From contig NZ_CP197171.1 in assembly GCF_052055485.1 (NCBI RefSeq), positions 2,046,001 to 2,110,000 on the forward strand: 64,000 nt of DNA, given 5' to 3'. Shown piece by piece: positions 8,609 to 17,043 of this stretch (positions are counted from its first letter, which is position 1; every line of letters begins with the position of its first letter). Both the position numbers and the translations under genes were made by a program. Under the pieces are notes generated by a model. It saw only the letters and a program-made list of their open reading frames with translations. It was not told the origin of the DNA and made no database searches. This stretch comes from Amphibacillus sp052055485 (GTDB taxonomy: Bacteria; Bacillota; Bacilli; Bacillales; Amphibacillaceae).

Positions 8609-9046
8609 GTGTTACTTTTTACCGTTGGGTAAGGTAAAAGATTAACTTAAATTAATTATGTTTTCATTATAAACTAAAGATAAGAAGCAGATGAGAAATT
8701 TGAAGATAGCTTTGATTCTTCATAGAACTCGGGACGATTAGAAGATCTCATTAATTATTAGTATGTCAAGAATATTATAGAAGTTAAGCTGATAGATACA
8801 GCCAAAGGTAAGGAAGGTTTATATAAGTGTACGTAAACAAGATAATAGAATTTAAAGTGGCGAACTGTTGGGTGTGTAATGTCCTGAATTGAGTTGGGCA
8901 GTTAGCCATGAAATGGAATCATAACTCTATATTGTTTAATCATGGTGGGGTTGGATAAGAAACATCAAGTTAATAAGGTGTTCTTCCCCTTACCACGTTT
9001 TCATAAATAAATGTTTAATTAAATATATTGAGAGGGGAGGTGGGGC
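8609..9046. other. 438-bp leader region of the chitobiose-type PTS operon
   Basis: No gene and no repeat copy recognised. It should hold the operon promoter and the binding site of the LicR-like activator, but I cannot point to a convincing -35/-10 pair or dyad. Confidence 0.4.
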
Positions 9047-9352
9047 ATGATGAAAATTACACTGCTTTGTGCATTAGGAATGAGTACAAGTTTGCTAGTT
9101 GAAAGAATGAAAAAGGTGGCGGAAAATCGTGAAATAGAAGCAACTATTGAAGCCTATTCAGCTGATGAAATTGATAAGCAACTCAAGGATTCTGATGTTA
9201 TTCTGTTAGGCCCGCAAATTCGATATAAAAAAAATCAATTATTCAAAAAAGCTAAAAATGCAGGTGTACCCATAGATATTATCGATATGAAAGCTTACGG
9301 GGCTACCGATGGTAAGAAAGTACTTGATCAGGCATTAGACATAATTAAATAA
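9047..9352 (+). CDS. PTS lactose/cellobiose-family EIIB
   Basis: Cytoplasmic phosphocarrier of 101 residues that passes phosphate from EIIA to the sugar as it enters through EIIC. The phosphocysteine loop LLCALGMSTSLLVERM (Cys8) is typical of cellobiose/chitobiose EIIB, and VILLGPQIRYKKNQL follows as expected. GAGGGGAGGTGGGG precedes two adjacent ATG codons. It is the first gene of an operon with EIIC (9370), ChbG (10669) and EIIA (11417). Confidence 0.96.
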   Translation: MMKITLLCALGMSTSLLVERMKKVAENREIEATIEAYSADEIDKQLKDSDVILLGPQIRYKKNQLFKKAKNAGVPIDIIDMKAYGATDGKKVLDQALDIIK

Positions 9353-9369
9353 AAGAGGAGGAGTTAGTT

Positions 9370-10653
9370 ATGGATCGTTTTAATGCTTTTATGGAACGCT
9401 ACTTTATGCCTATAGCAGGAAAATTGGCTGAACAACGCCATTTGAAAGCGATTAGAGACGGTATCATTGCGACAATGCCCTTATTAATTATTGGAAGTAT
9501 TTTTTTAATCATTTCATCTCCACCTGTAGAATCATGGGCAGAATTCATGTCACCCTATGCAGCTGCACTCAGTATGCCCGTAGATGCTACTTTTGGTTTG
9601 CTGGGTCTTGTCGCTGTCTTTTCGATAGCGTACAGCCTTGCTAAAAGTTATGAAATGGATGAGTTATCAGCAGGTGTAATTAGCTTAGCTACATTTTTTG
9701 TTGCCACACCTCTTACTGAAAATGGAAACATTCCGTTAAACTTAATGGGAAGTGAAGGGCTGTTCATCGCTATTATTTTGGCTATTTTTTCAGTAGAAGT
9801 TTTTCGCTTTTTCGAAGAAAGAAATATCGTTATTCGAATGCCAGCTGGAGTTCCACCATCTGTTTGGCGTGCCTTTACAGCTTTAATTCCTGGTGCTGTC
9901 ATTGTTTTTATCGTTTGGGGAATAGGTCTCTTATTAGAAAATACCTTTGGGTTATCATTACATGATATTATTGGAGCTGTTTTACGCCAGCCATTAGAAG
10001 CAATGGGTTCAAGTCTGTGGGGAGCTATTATAGCAATTATTCTAATCCATTTGTTATGGTCTTTCGGTATTCATGGTATTTCTGTTGTAGCCAGTATTAT
10101 GGCACCCATATGGTATAGTCTTACCGAACAAAACGTTGCTGCACAGCAAGCGGGTGAAGAATTACCCCATATTATCGGTCAGCCTTTTATGGCTATTTGG
10201 TGGGCTGTTGGCGGTTGTGGTATGGTAGTGTCTTTAACTATATTATTTGTTTGGCGGGCAAAATCTAAACATTTAAAAAGCCTAGGTCGAGGTTCTATTT
10301 GGGCAGGTTTTTTCAATATTAGTGAACCCACACTTTTTGGGGCTCCGATTGTGATGAACCCATTATTAGTTGTTCCTTTTATACTTGCCCCGCTGGCAGT
10401 GGGCATAATCACTTACTTTTCGATGTCAATTGGCTTGGTAGGCAAGCCATATGTGATGGTACCATGGACCACGCCGCCTCCGTTTTCTGGTATACTGACA
10501 ACTGGAGATTGGCGTGGCGGTGTATTAATGATTGTCAATATAATTGTTGGGATGATCATTTACTATCCGTTTTTTAGACTATATGATAAAAAACTACTTG
10601 AAGAAGAACAAGAAGAAAAAGTTGAATTGGAATCTGCTGCGACTGAAGCATAA
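9370..10653 (+). CDS. PTS lactose/cellobiose-family EIIC
   Basis: Membrane permease subunit of 427 residues with about ten hydrophobic segments. Family marks are MERYFMPIAGKLAEQRHLKAIRDGIIATMPLLIIGS at the start, LLWSFGIHGISVV, and FNISEPTLFGAPIVMNP at about 314-330. The C-terminal tail is acidic (KLLEEEQEEKVELESAATEA). AAGAGGAGGAG precedes the ATG. With the ChbG deacetylase as next gene, N,N'-diacetylchitobiose is the likeliest substrate, although cellobiose-type permeases look alike. Confidence 0.96.
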   Translation: MDRFNAFMERYFMPIAGKLAEQRHLKAIRDGIIATMPLLIIGSIFLIISSPPVESWAEFMSPYAAALSMPVDATFGLLGLVAVFSIAYSLAKSYEMDELSAGVISLATFFVATPLTENGNIPLNLMGSEGLFIAIILAIFSVEVFRFFEERNIVIRMPAGVPPSVWRAFTALIPGAVIVFIVWGIGLLLENTFGLSLHDIIGAVLRQPLEAMGSSLWGAIIAIILIHLLWSFGIHGISVVASIMAPIWYSLTEQNVAAQQAGEELPHIIGQPFMAIWWAVGGCGMVVSLTILFVWRAKSKHLKSLGRGSIWAGFFNISEPTLFGAPIVMNPLLVVPFILAPLAVGIITYFSMSIGLVGKPYVMVPWTTPPPFSGILTTGDWRGGVLMIVNIIVGMIIYYPFFRLYDKKLLEEEQEEKVELESAATEA

Positions 10654-10668
10654 TGAGGAGCTTAGATC

Positions 10669-11427
10669 ATGAAAAAACACAACAGAAAAGTGATAATAAA
10701 TGCTGACGACTTTGGCTTGACACCAGGCGTAACCTGTGGAATTCTATATGCCCACCAAAAGGGTGTGGTTTCAAGTACAACTGCAATGGTTAATACTCCG
10801 TTTGCGAAACAAAGTTTGGATGAGGCAAAAAAATATCCGAAATTGGGAATCGGATTGCATTGGGTACTTGATGCAGGACAACCGGTTTTTTCGAATCGGA
10901 GTAGTTTAACTGATAATTTGGGTAATTTTCTAAAAGGTGAATTGTTAATGAAGTCAGCTAAAAAACAAGATTTAAAAAATGAACTGGAAGCACAGCTTGA
11001 GCTAATAAATGAATGGTATGGTTCTATCACTCATATTGATAGCCACCATCATTTGCATCTTCACAACCCATCTGCAATGGAGGTAGTCTTGGAAGTAGCA
11101 GCTCGCGATCAGATTCCAATAAGAACCTACTCTCAAATGGAAGTCAAAGAGAAAGTGGTTAGTGCGGATTTTTTCTATGATCATTTTTATAATGAGGAAA
11201 ATGTTTCTAAAGAGAATTTCCTTAATATATTGTCTAACTTAAAGTCTGGTATTACTGAAATCATGTGTCATCCTGCGTTTTTGGATCTTTGGTTAAAGGA
11301 TATAAGCAGCTATACTGATACAAGGATGAAAGAGTTAGAGATATTAACGGCTAAAGAAATTAAGGATTTGATAATGGAGCAAGCCATTGAAATCATCCAT
11401 TACGGAGGGGTGGCAAATGAGGATTGA
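10669..11427 (+). CDS. chbG: chitooligosaccharide/chitobiose deacetylase (YdjC/ChbG family)
   Basis: Carbohydrate deacetylase of 252 residues. Metal-site motifs of the family are present: NADDFGLTPGVTCGI at 11-25 and HIDSHHHLHLHNP near residue 121, plus CHPAFLD near the C terminus. Family knowledge: ChbG removes one acetyl group from diacetylchitobiose-6-phosphate, and in enterobacteria this product is the inducer and the substrate for hydrolysis. GAGGAG precedes the ATG. The gene overlaps the start of the EIIA gene by 11 bases, so the two are translationally coupled. No phospho-beta-glucosidase or chitobiase is present in this operon. Confidence 0.9.
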   Translation: MKKHNRKVIINADDFGLTPGVTCGILYAHQKGVVSSTTAMVNTPFAKQSLDEAKKYPKLGIGLHWVLDAGQPVFSNRSSLTDNLGNFLKGELLMKSAKKQDLKNELEAQLELINEWYGSITHIDSHHHLHLHNPSAMEVVLEVAARDQIPIRTYSQMEVKEKVVSADFFYDHFYNEENVSKENFLNILSNLKSGITEIMCHPAFLDLWLKDISSYTDTRMKELEILTAKEIKDLIMEQAIEIIHYGGVANED

Positions 11428-11764
11428 GAATTTATCAATGGACATTATTTTGTATGCTGGCAATGCCAAAAATCATTTGCACGAGGCTTTAGTGCTTGCT
11501 AGAAATTTTAAATTTGATCAATGTGAAGAAAATATAAAACGAGCATCAGAAGAACTTCTCGAAGCGCATAAATTACAAACCCGTTTTATCCAACAAGAGA
11601 CTAAGGGAGAAATCCCACAGCTATCCGTCTTATTGGTTCACGCACAAGATCATCTAATGACTGTAATGTCAGAAAAGAGCCTTATCGAAGAAATGGTTGA
11701 GATGTATCGAAGCCAAAAGGAATTAGCTAAAAAGGTAGATGATTTAACTTGTTTAGTTGAATGA
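11417..11764 (+). CDS. PTS lactose/cellobiose-family EIIA
   Basis: Phosphocarrier of 115 residues with the active-site block VHAQDHLMT; the phosphohistidine is His75. An in-frame start exists at 11387 but lies inside chbG without a ribosome binding site, whereas GGAGGGG stands just before the ATG at 11417. It is the last gene of the EIIB-EIIC-ChbG-EIIA operon and should serve the EIIB at 9047. A Cys at residue 36 and a longer C-terminal helix distinguish it from the EIIA at 502-810. Confidence 0.95.
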   Translation: MRIENLSMDIILYAGNAKNHLHEALVLARNFKFDQCEENIKRASEELLEAHKLQTRFIQQETKGEIPQLSVLLVHAQDHLMTVMSEKSLIEEMVEMYRSQKELAKKVDDLTCLVE

Positions 11765-11920
11765 AGACATAGGATATTAGACGAAGAAAAGAATCTTGTA
11801 TTTTCAAAAGTTCCCTCAGCTATAAAAATAGTTGTGATCAATGTCGTCGTATTTCTTCAATCAAAGGAACAATCAAATATTTTGCTGAAAAAACTTAGAA
11901 ATCATGAGCATTGCTTTAAA

Positions 11921-11960
11921 TAAACCGCAGGGTAATATTAAAAATCCATGCGGTTTATTT
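11921..11960 (+). terminator. intrinsic terminator after the chitobiose-type operon
   Basis: Stem TAAACCGCA / TGCGGTTTA around a 19-nt loop, followed by the T-rich TTTTATTTA. It lies 157 bp after the EIIA stop. Confidence 0.7.
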
Positions 11961-12129
11961 TATTTACTCAACTTTCTCACACTAAAATTAGTCATTCACC
12001 CTTGATAGTGTTCGTGAGACCCGTCACTCAATAGATATATTGACTTTACTTAGACACGGAGGGCTGGGTTCGATGTTCTTACATATATAGAAAATATGTC
12101 GTTTCGAAAAGCAATGGCTTCGCTTTTCA

Positions 12130-12280
12130 CGGAGATTGAGGCCTACAGGACGTAGGGTATGCAGGCGTTGGGACTGGGTGGGACTCAGAATAAGAAAAAC
12201 ACTTATTCTTGCGGTGTTAATGCTCCGTAGCCTTCCTTAGTGCGGGTTACTCGTCCCACCGAAACCATTTGTTCCCACTG
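12130..12280 (+). repeat. mosaic intergenic repeat, copy 3
   Basis: Shows CCTACAGGACGTAGG, GGGACTCAGAATAAG with the CTTATTCT counter-arm, GTTAATGCTCCGTAG, CCTTCCTTAGTGCGG and TTACTCGTCCCACCGAAA, in the same order as in the other copies. Confidence 0.78.
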
Positions 12281-12380
12281 GAGTCACCACCTGCCGTTCC
12301 CATCCCTTGATGGGCGCTCTTTATAATGAATAATAGATTGATTATTCTGATAAAAAAGAGTCAACAAAAAGGAAAGCGCT

Positions 12381-12510
12381 GAACTTGACTGTATTTCGCC
12401 GAACTTGATTGTATTTTCGCTAACTTGACTGTATTTCGCCGAACTTGACTGCAAATCGGCGAACTTGATTGTATTTTCGCTAACTTGATTGCAAATCGCT
12501 GAACTTGATT
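12381..12510 (+). repeat. 20-bp tandem repeat array 1
   Basis: Six complete and one partial unit of exactly 20 bp. Units start with (G/T)AACTTGA(C/T)TG and end in either CAAATCG-type (GCAAATCGGC) or TATTTTCG-type (GTATTTTCGC) halves. No spacers, so not CRISPR. Two more arrays with the same unit and the same orientation lie at 40511 and 62171. Confidence 0.9.
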
Positions 12511-12699
12511 TATAGGTTCAGTCAAGATGCCTTAAGGGTAGAACGATGATTAAGTAGAAGCGTTGACTTTTCAGATTTTCGCCTTTAGGATAAAACTTTC
12601 ATTATAGTGTGCATTCAAAGAGAGGATGAAAAGCATTGGACATAAAAATAGCGTTGATAAAAGAAGTAAGGACCTATACGGAAAATAAATTCCAATATA

Positions 12700-13020
12700 T
12701 TGAAAAAATCAAAAAACCAAAAAGAAAGTGATCACCTACAGTTATCAAAAAAGAGCCAATCCATCAATTATCACTGTTTGGATTGCCATGGAGAAGGAAA
12801 AATACCTTATGATGTCGGGCAGGATTTTGACCGGATGAATGGGATCCTGTTTATCCGTCACAGCTTCAGTGTGACTATTGCAGAGAAGAAATGTATCCAG
12901 AATACTATAAAGGCATTCATGGACAGGAATCCCAATTATCAGGTGTGCTCTAATTTAGATAGAAAGAAAAGGATTGAGCGGAGTTTTCCCGGTTTTTCTT
13001 ACATTGTTAATGCTCCGTAG
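12700..13020 (+). pseudogene. unrecognised degenerate ORF
   Basis: An open frame of 106 codons with a CxxC pair (CLDCHGEGK) and otherwise no family that I recognise. There is no good ribosome binding site before its first start codon, and its last codons are part of the mosaic repeat that begins near 13003, so the true C terminus is probably lost. It could be a remnant of a transposase or other mobile gene; this is weakly supported and the ORF may be chance. Confidence 0.25.
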
Positions 13021-13080
13021 TCTTCCTTAGTACGGTTACTCGCCCCACCGAAGACATGTGTGGTTACTCATTCCACGATA
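13003..13080 (+). repeat. mosaic intergenic repeat, partial copy 4
   Basis: Contains GTTAATGCTCCGTAG, CTTCCTTAGTACGGTTACTC and GCCCCACCGAAGACA, matching the right half of the copy at 12130-12280, followed by another GTGGTTACTCATTCCAC segment. Confidence 0.7.
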
Positions 13081-13224
13081 AACATTTGCCCATAGGAAAG
13101 TGGAACATCTTTCTGTTGTGGTTGTGCTCCTCTTAGTTAGAGCCAATCACTTGATTTTATCTTCATTTTTTTATACAACGCCACTGAAAGGCAGAACAAC
13201 GTTTAACGATTTTTTGAAAAGAAG

Positions 13225-13270
13225 TTGACAATTATAATCACCTATAGTATATTATCTGTAACCGGTTACA
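13225..13270 (+). promoter_or_regulatory. rbs promoter with RbsR/CcpA-type operator
   Basis: A -35 TTGACA (13225-13230) and a -10 TATATT (13248-13253) are 17 bp apart. Just downstream, at 13257-13270, lies the perfect palindrome TGTAACCGGTTACA. It fits a LacI/RbsR operator and also every position of the Bacillus cre consensus TGWAANCGNTNWCA. It should give autorepression by RbsR and possibly CcpA repression of the whole rbs operon. Confidence 0.88.
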
Positions 13271-13287
13271 GATTAAGAGGTGAGTCA

Positions 13288-14274
13288 ATGGCAACAATCA
13301 AAGATGTTGCAAAGTATGCGGATGTATCAGTTGCGACAGTATCAAGATATTTAAATAAAAAGGGATATTTGAGTAAAGAAGCAGAAAAAGCTGTAGCTGG
13401 TGCTATCAAAGCATTAAATTATAAACCGAACTCCGTTGCGCGATCACTCTATCATAAGAATTCTAAAATGATTGGTTTAATCATTCCAGATATATCAAAT
13501 CCATTCTTTCCAGAGTTAGCAAGAGCTGTTGAGGATGTAGCATTAACTTATGGTTACACAGTTGTGACTTGTAACACGGATGACGATGTGGAAAAAGAGA
13601 AACGTTATATAGAGGCATTAAAACAAAAGTATGTTGATGGATTAATCTTGGCAACTAATGAATTAACAGCTGATGATTATAAAAGTTATCAATTACCTCT
13701 TGTGATGTTAGACCGTTCAATTGGTGACGAGATCCCAAGTGTCCGCTCAGATAACTATAAAGGGGCAAAACAAGCAACTCAGTTATTAATTAATCGAGGA
13801 AGTCAATTTATTGCGCACATTAGAGGGCCGAAACGAGTGCAAACGGCAGAAGATCGTTATTATGGATTTAAACAAGCAGTTGAGGAAAATAATATGGCTC
13901 ATATTGTTATTGAATCAGGTTTTGATCTTGAATCTGCTAAACAAATAATGCAAAAGACTTTAAGTGAATATCCAATGATAGATGGTATTTTTGCCAGTAG
14001 TGATGTGATGGCTGCCGGAGCAATGAAAGCAGCCAAGTCATTATCGTTAAATATTCCGAATGATATTCAGTTAATTGGATTTGATGGGATACCATTAGGT
14101 GAAATGTTAATCCCTTCATTATCGACCGTTGCTCAACCTATCTATAAAATGGGTGCATTATCAGCCCGATTATTAATTAAGCAAATAGAAAAACAGCTGG
14201 TTGAACGCTATCACTATAATTTAGAAACAACTCTATTAGAACGTGAAACATTGAGGAGTGAACAAAATGAATAA
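13288..14274 (+). CDS. rbsR: ribose operon repressor, LacI family
   Basis: A 328-residue LacI-family repressor: HTH and hinge MATIKDVAKYADVSVATVSRYLN at the N terminus, then a periplasmic-binding-like sensor domain (MIGLIIPDISNPFFPELARAVED, IDGIFASSDVMAAGAMKAA, LIGFDGIPLGEMLIPSLSTV). The reading frame is open further upstream to 13225, but the conserved MATIKDVA start and AAGAGGTGAG fix the ATG at 13288. It is the first gene of rbsRKDACB and overlaps rbsK by 8 bases. A perfect operator stands between promoter and start, so autoregulation is likely. Confidence 0.95.
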   Translation: MATIKDVAKYADVSVATVSRYLNKKGYLSKEAEKAVAGAIKALNYKPNSVARSLYHKNSKMIGLIIPDISNPFFPELARAVEDVALTYGYTVVTCNTDDDVEKEKRYIEALKQKYVDGLILATNELTADDYKSYQLPLVMLDRSIGDEIPSVRSDNYKGAKQATQLLINRGSQFIAHIRGPKRVQTAEDRYYGFKQAVEENNMAHIVIESGFDLESAKQIMQKTLSEYPMIDGIFASSDVMAAGAMKAAKSLSLNIPNDIQLIGFDGIPLGEMLIPSLSTVAQPIYKMGALSARLLIKQIEKQLVERYHYNLETTLLERETLRSEQNE

Positions 14275-15142
14275 ACCTAAAATTACTGTTATTGGCAGTA
14301 TTAACTTGGACATGGTGACATCTACTGATCATGTCCCTGTCCAAGGCGAAACATTGATGGGACAGAACTTTGAAATGATCCCTGGTGGTAAAGGGGCTAA
14401 TCAAGCTGTAGCTGCTGCTCGATTGGGGGCAGATGTGAATATGATTGGTCGAGTCGGTGATGATCTATTTGGTCAACTGTTATTAGATAATTTAGTGAAA
14501 AATGGTGTTAATAACGATGGTGTGAAACCCGTTACAGATTGTCATTCTGGTATAGCAACTATTATTGTTTCCGATCATGATAATCGCATTATTGTGACTC
14601 CAGGTGCAAATGAATGGGTAACACCACAATATGTGGAACGTTTTTTACCGATGCTTCTTCAAAGCGATTATGTTATTTTACAACTAGAAATTCCATTAGA
14701 AACAATCGAATATGTAACCGGTTACTGTTATGAAAATGAGATTAAGGTCATTTTGAATCCAGCTCCTATTCAGCCTTTACCAGAAGTCATTCAAGAACAG
14801 GTCACCTATTTAACGCCAAATGAATCAGAAGTGAAAGGTGTGCAGGCATCACCTGATCAATTGATCGTTACTTTAGGTAAAGAAGGCGTGAAATACTATG
14901 ATGAAGGTAAAGCTCAGATTGTAAAGGGTTATCGGGTGGAAGCAGTTGATACCACTGGGGCTGGTGACACGTTTAATGGAGCGCTAGCTGTTGGGCTGGC
15001 CCAAGGTTGGTCAATTAAACAAGCGATACAATTTGCTAATGCTGCTGGCGCTCTTTCTGTTCAGACATTTGGTGCACAGGATGGAATGCCGACATTAGAA
15101 GAAGTCAAACGATTTTTGCAAGTAAGGGAGCGGTTTGAGTGA
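14267..15142 (+). CDS. rbsK: ribokinase
   Basis: PfkB-family kinase of 291 residues that turns ribose into ribose-5-phosphate with ATP. Family motifs: GSINLDMV at the start, PGGKGANQAVAAARLG (signature 1), NPAPIQPLP, TPNESE, and DTTGAGDTFNGALAVGLA (signature 2, with the catalytic Asp). GAGGAG at 14253-14258 precedes the ATG at 14267. It overlaps rbsR by 8 bases and rbsD by 4 bases (GTGA), which suggests coupled translation. Confidence 0.97.
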   Translation: MNKPKITVIGSINLDMVTSTDHVPVQGETLMGQNFEMIPGGKGANQAVAAARLGADVNMIGRVGDDLFGQLLLDNLVKNGVNNDGVKPVTDCHSGIATIIVSDHDNRIIVTPGANEWVTPQYVERFLPMLLQSDYVILQLEIPLETIEYVTGYCYENEIKVILNPAPIQPLPEVIQEQVTYLTPNESEVKGVQASPDQLIVTLGKEGVKYYDEGKAQIVKGYRVEAVDTTGAGDTFNGALAVGLAQGWSIKQAIQFANAAGALSVQTFGAQDGMPTLEEVKRFLQVRERFE

Positions 15143-15528
15143 AAAAGCATGGTGTATTAAATAGAGAATTATCAATAGTGTTAAGTCAGCTGGGGCATAC
15201 GGATAAAGTTCTGGTTGCAGACTGCGGGTTACCTATACCTATAGGCATGACCTGTATTGATCTGACCATTCGACAAGGTGATCCAAGTTTTATGAAAGTA
15301 GTCGAATTATTAAATGATGAAATGGAAGTTGAACAAATCACACTTGCTGAAGAGGTGAAAGAACAAAATCCAATGATTCATCAAGAAGTGGAACAGCTTT
15401 ATGATTCAATTGATTATGTTTCACATGAGCAGTTGAAAGAGATAAGCCAAGAAGTAAAAGCAATTATCAGGACTGGTGAAAATACACCATATGCCAATGT
15501 TATTTTACATGCTGGTGTAATCTTCTAA
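15139..15528 (+). CDS. rbsD: D-ribose pyranase
   Basis: A 129-residue RbsD/FucU-family mutarotase that converts beta-ribopyranose to the furanose used by ribokinase. Visible: MKKHGVLNRELSIVLSQLGHTDKVLVADCGLPIP with the catalytic His20, and the C-terminal GENTPYANVILHAGVIF. It starts with GTG inside the rbsK stop (GTGA overlap); the upstream AAGGGAG serves as ribosome binding site. Confidence 0.97.
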   Translation: MKKHGVLNRELSIVLSQLGHTDKVLVADCGLPIPIGMTCIDLTIRQGDPSFMKVVELLNDEMEVEQITLAEEVKEQNPMIHQEVEQLYDSIDYVSHEQLKEISQEVKAIIRTGENTPYANVILHAGVIF

Positions 15529-15543
15529 GAGAGGGTGAGGACC

Positions 15544-17043
15544 ATGATTATTACTATGAAAGGGATTGACAAAAGCTTTAGTACGAATCAAGTGCTAAAA
15601 GGGGTTGATTTTTCTATTGAAAAAGGTGAAATGCACGCTCTGATGGGTGAAAACGGTGCAGGTAAATCAACATTGATGAAAATTCTAGCAGGAATTTATC
15701 AGCGAGATGCTGGGACGATTGAAGTGAAGGGGAAAGCAGTTGAATATGAACACCCGAGTGAAGCTGAAGCAGACGGAATTGCGGTGATTCATCAAGAGTT
15801 AAATATATTACCAGAATTGACCGTTGCAGAAAACCTCTTCCTCGGTAAAGAATTAACGAAAAATAGATTAGGCTGGCTCAATAACAAAGAGATGAATCGA
15901 GCTGCCAAAGAAAGTTTGAAAGAATTAGGGCTTGACTTGGATCCTGCCCTTTTAGCTAAGGACCTCTCCGTTGGGAAACAACAACTGATTGAAATAGCAA
16001 AAGCCTTAATGACTAATGCTGAAGTGATTATTATGGATGAACCGACAGCCGCTTTAACAGATCGAGAGATTGATACATTATTTGAAGTCATTAATCGCTT
16101 AAAACGAAAAGACGTATCATTTATCTATATTTCCCACAGAATGGAAGAGATCTTCGCCATCTGTGATCGAATTACTGTTTTACGTGATGGTCATTCAATT
16201 GGAACAAAAAAAATTGAGGAAACAAATTTTGATGAAATTGTCAGTATGATGGTTGGTCGTCAATTAGGAGATCGCTTCCCTAGCTCGGGTACTGAAATAG
16301 GTGAAGTCAAACTAACTGTATCCAGTCTCACTCGTGAAGGTGAGTTTTCTGATGTGTCATTTGATGTGAAAGCTGGAGAAATATTAGGTATATCAGGGTT
16401 AATGGGAGCAGGTCGATCTGAATTAGTCGAAACCATTTTTGGCTATCGACGTCAAGATAAAGGCTCTATTTATTTAAACGGTGAGAAATTGACGATTAAG
16501 CACCCCCAAGATGCGATTGAAAAAGGACTTGGCTTTATTTCAGAAGATCGAAAGTCAAAAGGATTAGTTGTTGATTTTTCTGTTGGTGATAACTTGAATT
16601 TGGCCAATTTAAAAGCGCTATCACGATACGGTTGGATGTTAAAGCAAGATGAACAGGCTTTTTATCAAACAATGGTTGAGCGTTTAAATATTCGTGTATC
16701 TGATCGGTCTCAATCAGCGAAATCTCTGAGTGGCGGTAATCAACAAAAGGTAGTTATTGCTAAATGGATTGGGATTGGACCTAATTTATTAATTTTAGAT
16801 GAGCCAACTCGCGGTGTTGATGTTGGATCGAAAAAGGAAATTTATAAGATTATGCAAGACTTAGCAGGGCATGGTGTAGCGATTATTATGGTGTCATCTG
16901 AATTGCCAGAAATTATCGGGATGAGTGATCGAGTCGCTGTGATGTGTGAAGGTGAATTAATGAAAATATTAGATAAAGATGAATTGACAGAGGAAAATAT
17001 TATGCACTATGCAACGGGAGGGGAGAAACATGTTCGCAAATAA
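15544..17043 (+). CDS. rbsA: ribose ABC transporter, ATP-binding protein
   Basis: A 499-residue double ATPase of the CUT2 class. The first cassette has Walker A GENGAGKST, signature LSVGKQQLIEIAKAL and Walker B VIIMDEPTAAL; the second has the usual degenerate Walker A GLMGAGRSEL, signature LSGGNQQKVVIAKW and LLILDEPTRGVDVG. An in-frame GTG at 15535 lies within the ribosome binding region GAGAGGGTGAGG, so the ATG at 15544 is preferred. It overlaps rbsC by 14 bases. Confidence 0.97.
   Translation: MIITMKGIDKSFSTNQVLKGVDFSIEKGEMHALMGENGAGKSTLMKILAGIYQRDAGTIEVKGKAVEYEHPSEAEADGIAVIHQELNILPELTVAENLFLGKELTKNRLGWLNNKEMNRAAKESLKELGLDLDPALLAKDLSVGKQQLIEIAKALMTNAEVIIMDEPTAALTDREIDTLFEVINRLKRKDVSFIYISHRMEEIFAICDRITVLRDGHSIGTKKIEETNFDEIVSMMVGRQLGDRFPSSGTEIGEVKLTVSSLTREGEFSDVSFDVKAGEILGISGLMGAGRSELVETIFGYRRQDKGSIYLNGEKLTIKHPQDAIEKGLGFISEDRKSKGLVVDFSVGDNLNLANLKALSRYGWMLKQDEQAFYQTMVERLNIRVSDRSQSAKSLSGGNQQKVVIAKWIGIGPNLLILDEPTRGVDVGSKKEIYKIMQDLAGHGVAIIMVSSELPEIIGMSDRVAVMCEGELMKILDKDELTEENIMHYATGGEKHVRK

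Larger units (their letters stand above)
11765..12699. other. 935-bp gap with terminator, mosaic repeat and 20-bp array
   Basis: No convincing gene. It contains the operon terminator (11921-11960), a copy of the mosaic repeat (12130-12280) and the first 20-bp tandem array (12381-12510). Confidence 0.7.

Noticed and set aside
10662..11030. 122-codon minus-strand frame opposite chbG
   Set aside because: It is the shadow of a well-supported deacetylase gene and has no family resemblance.
12381..12510. Possible CRISPR array
   Set aside because: Units are contiguous without unique spacers and no cas gene is near.
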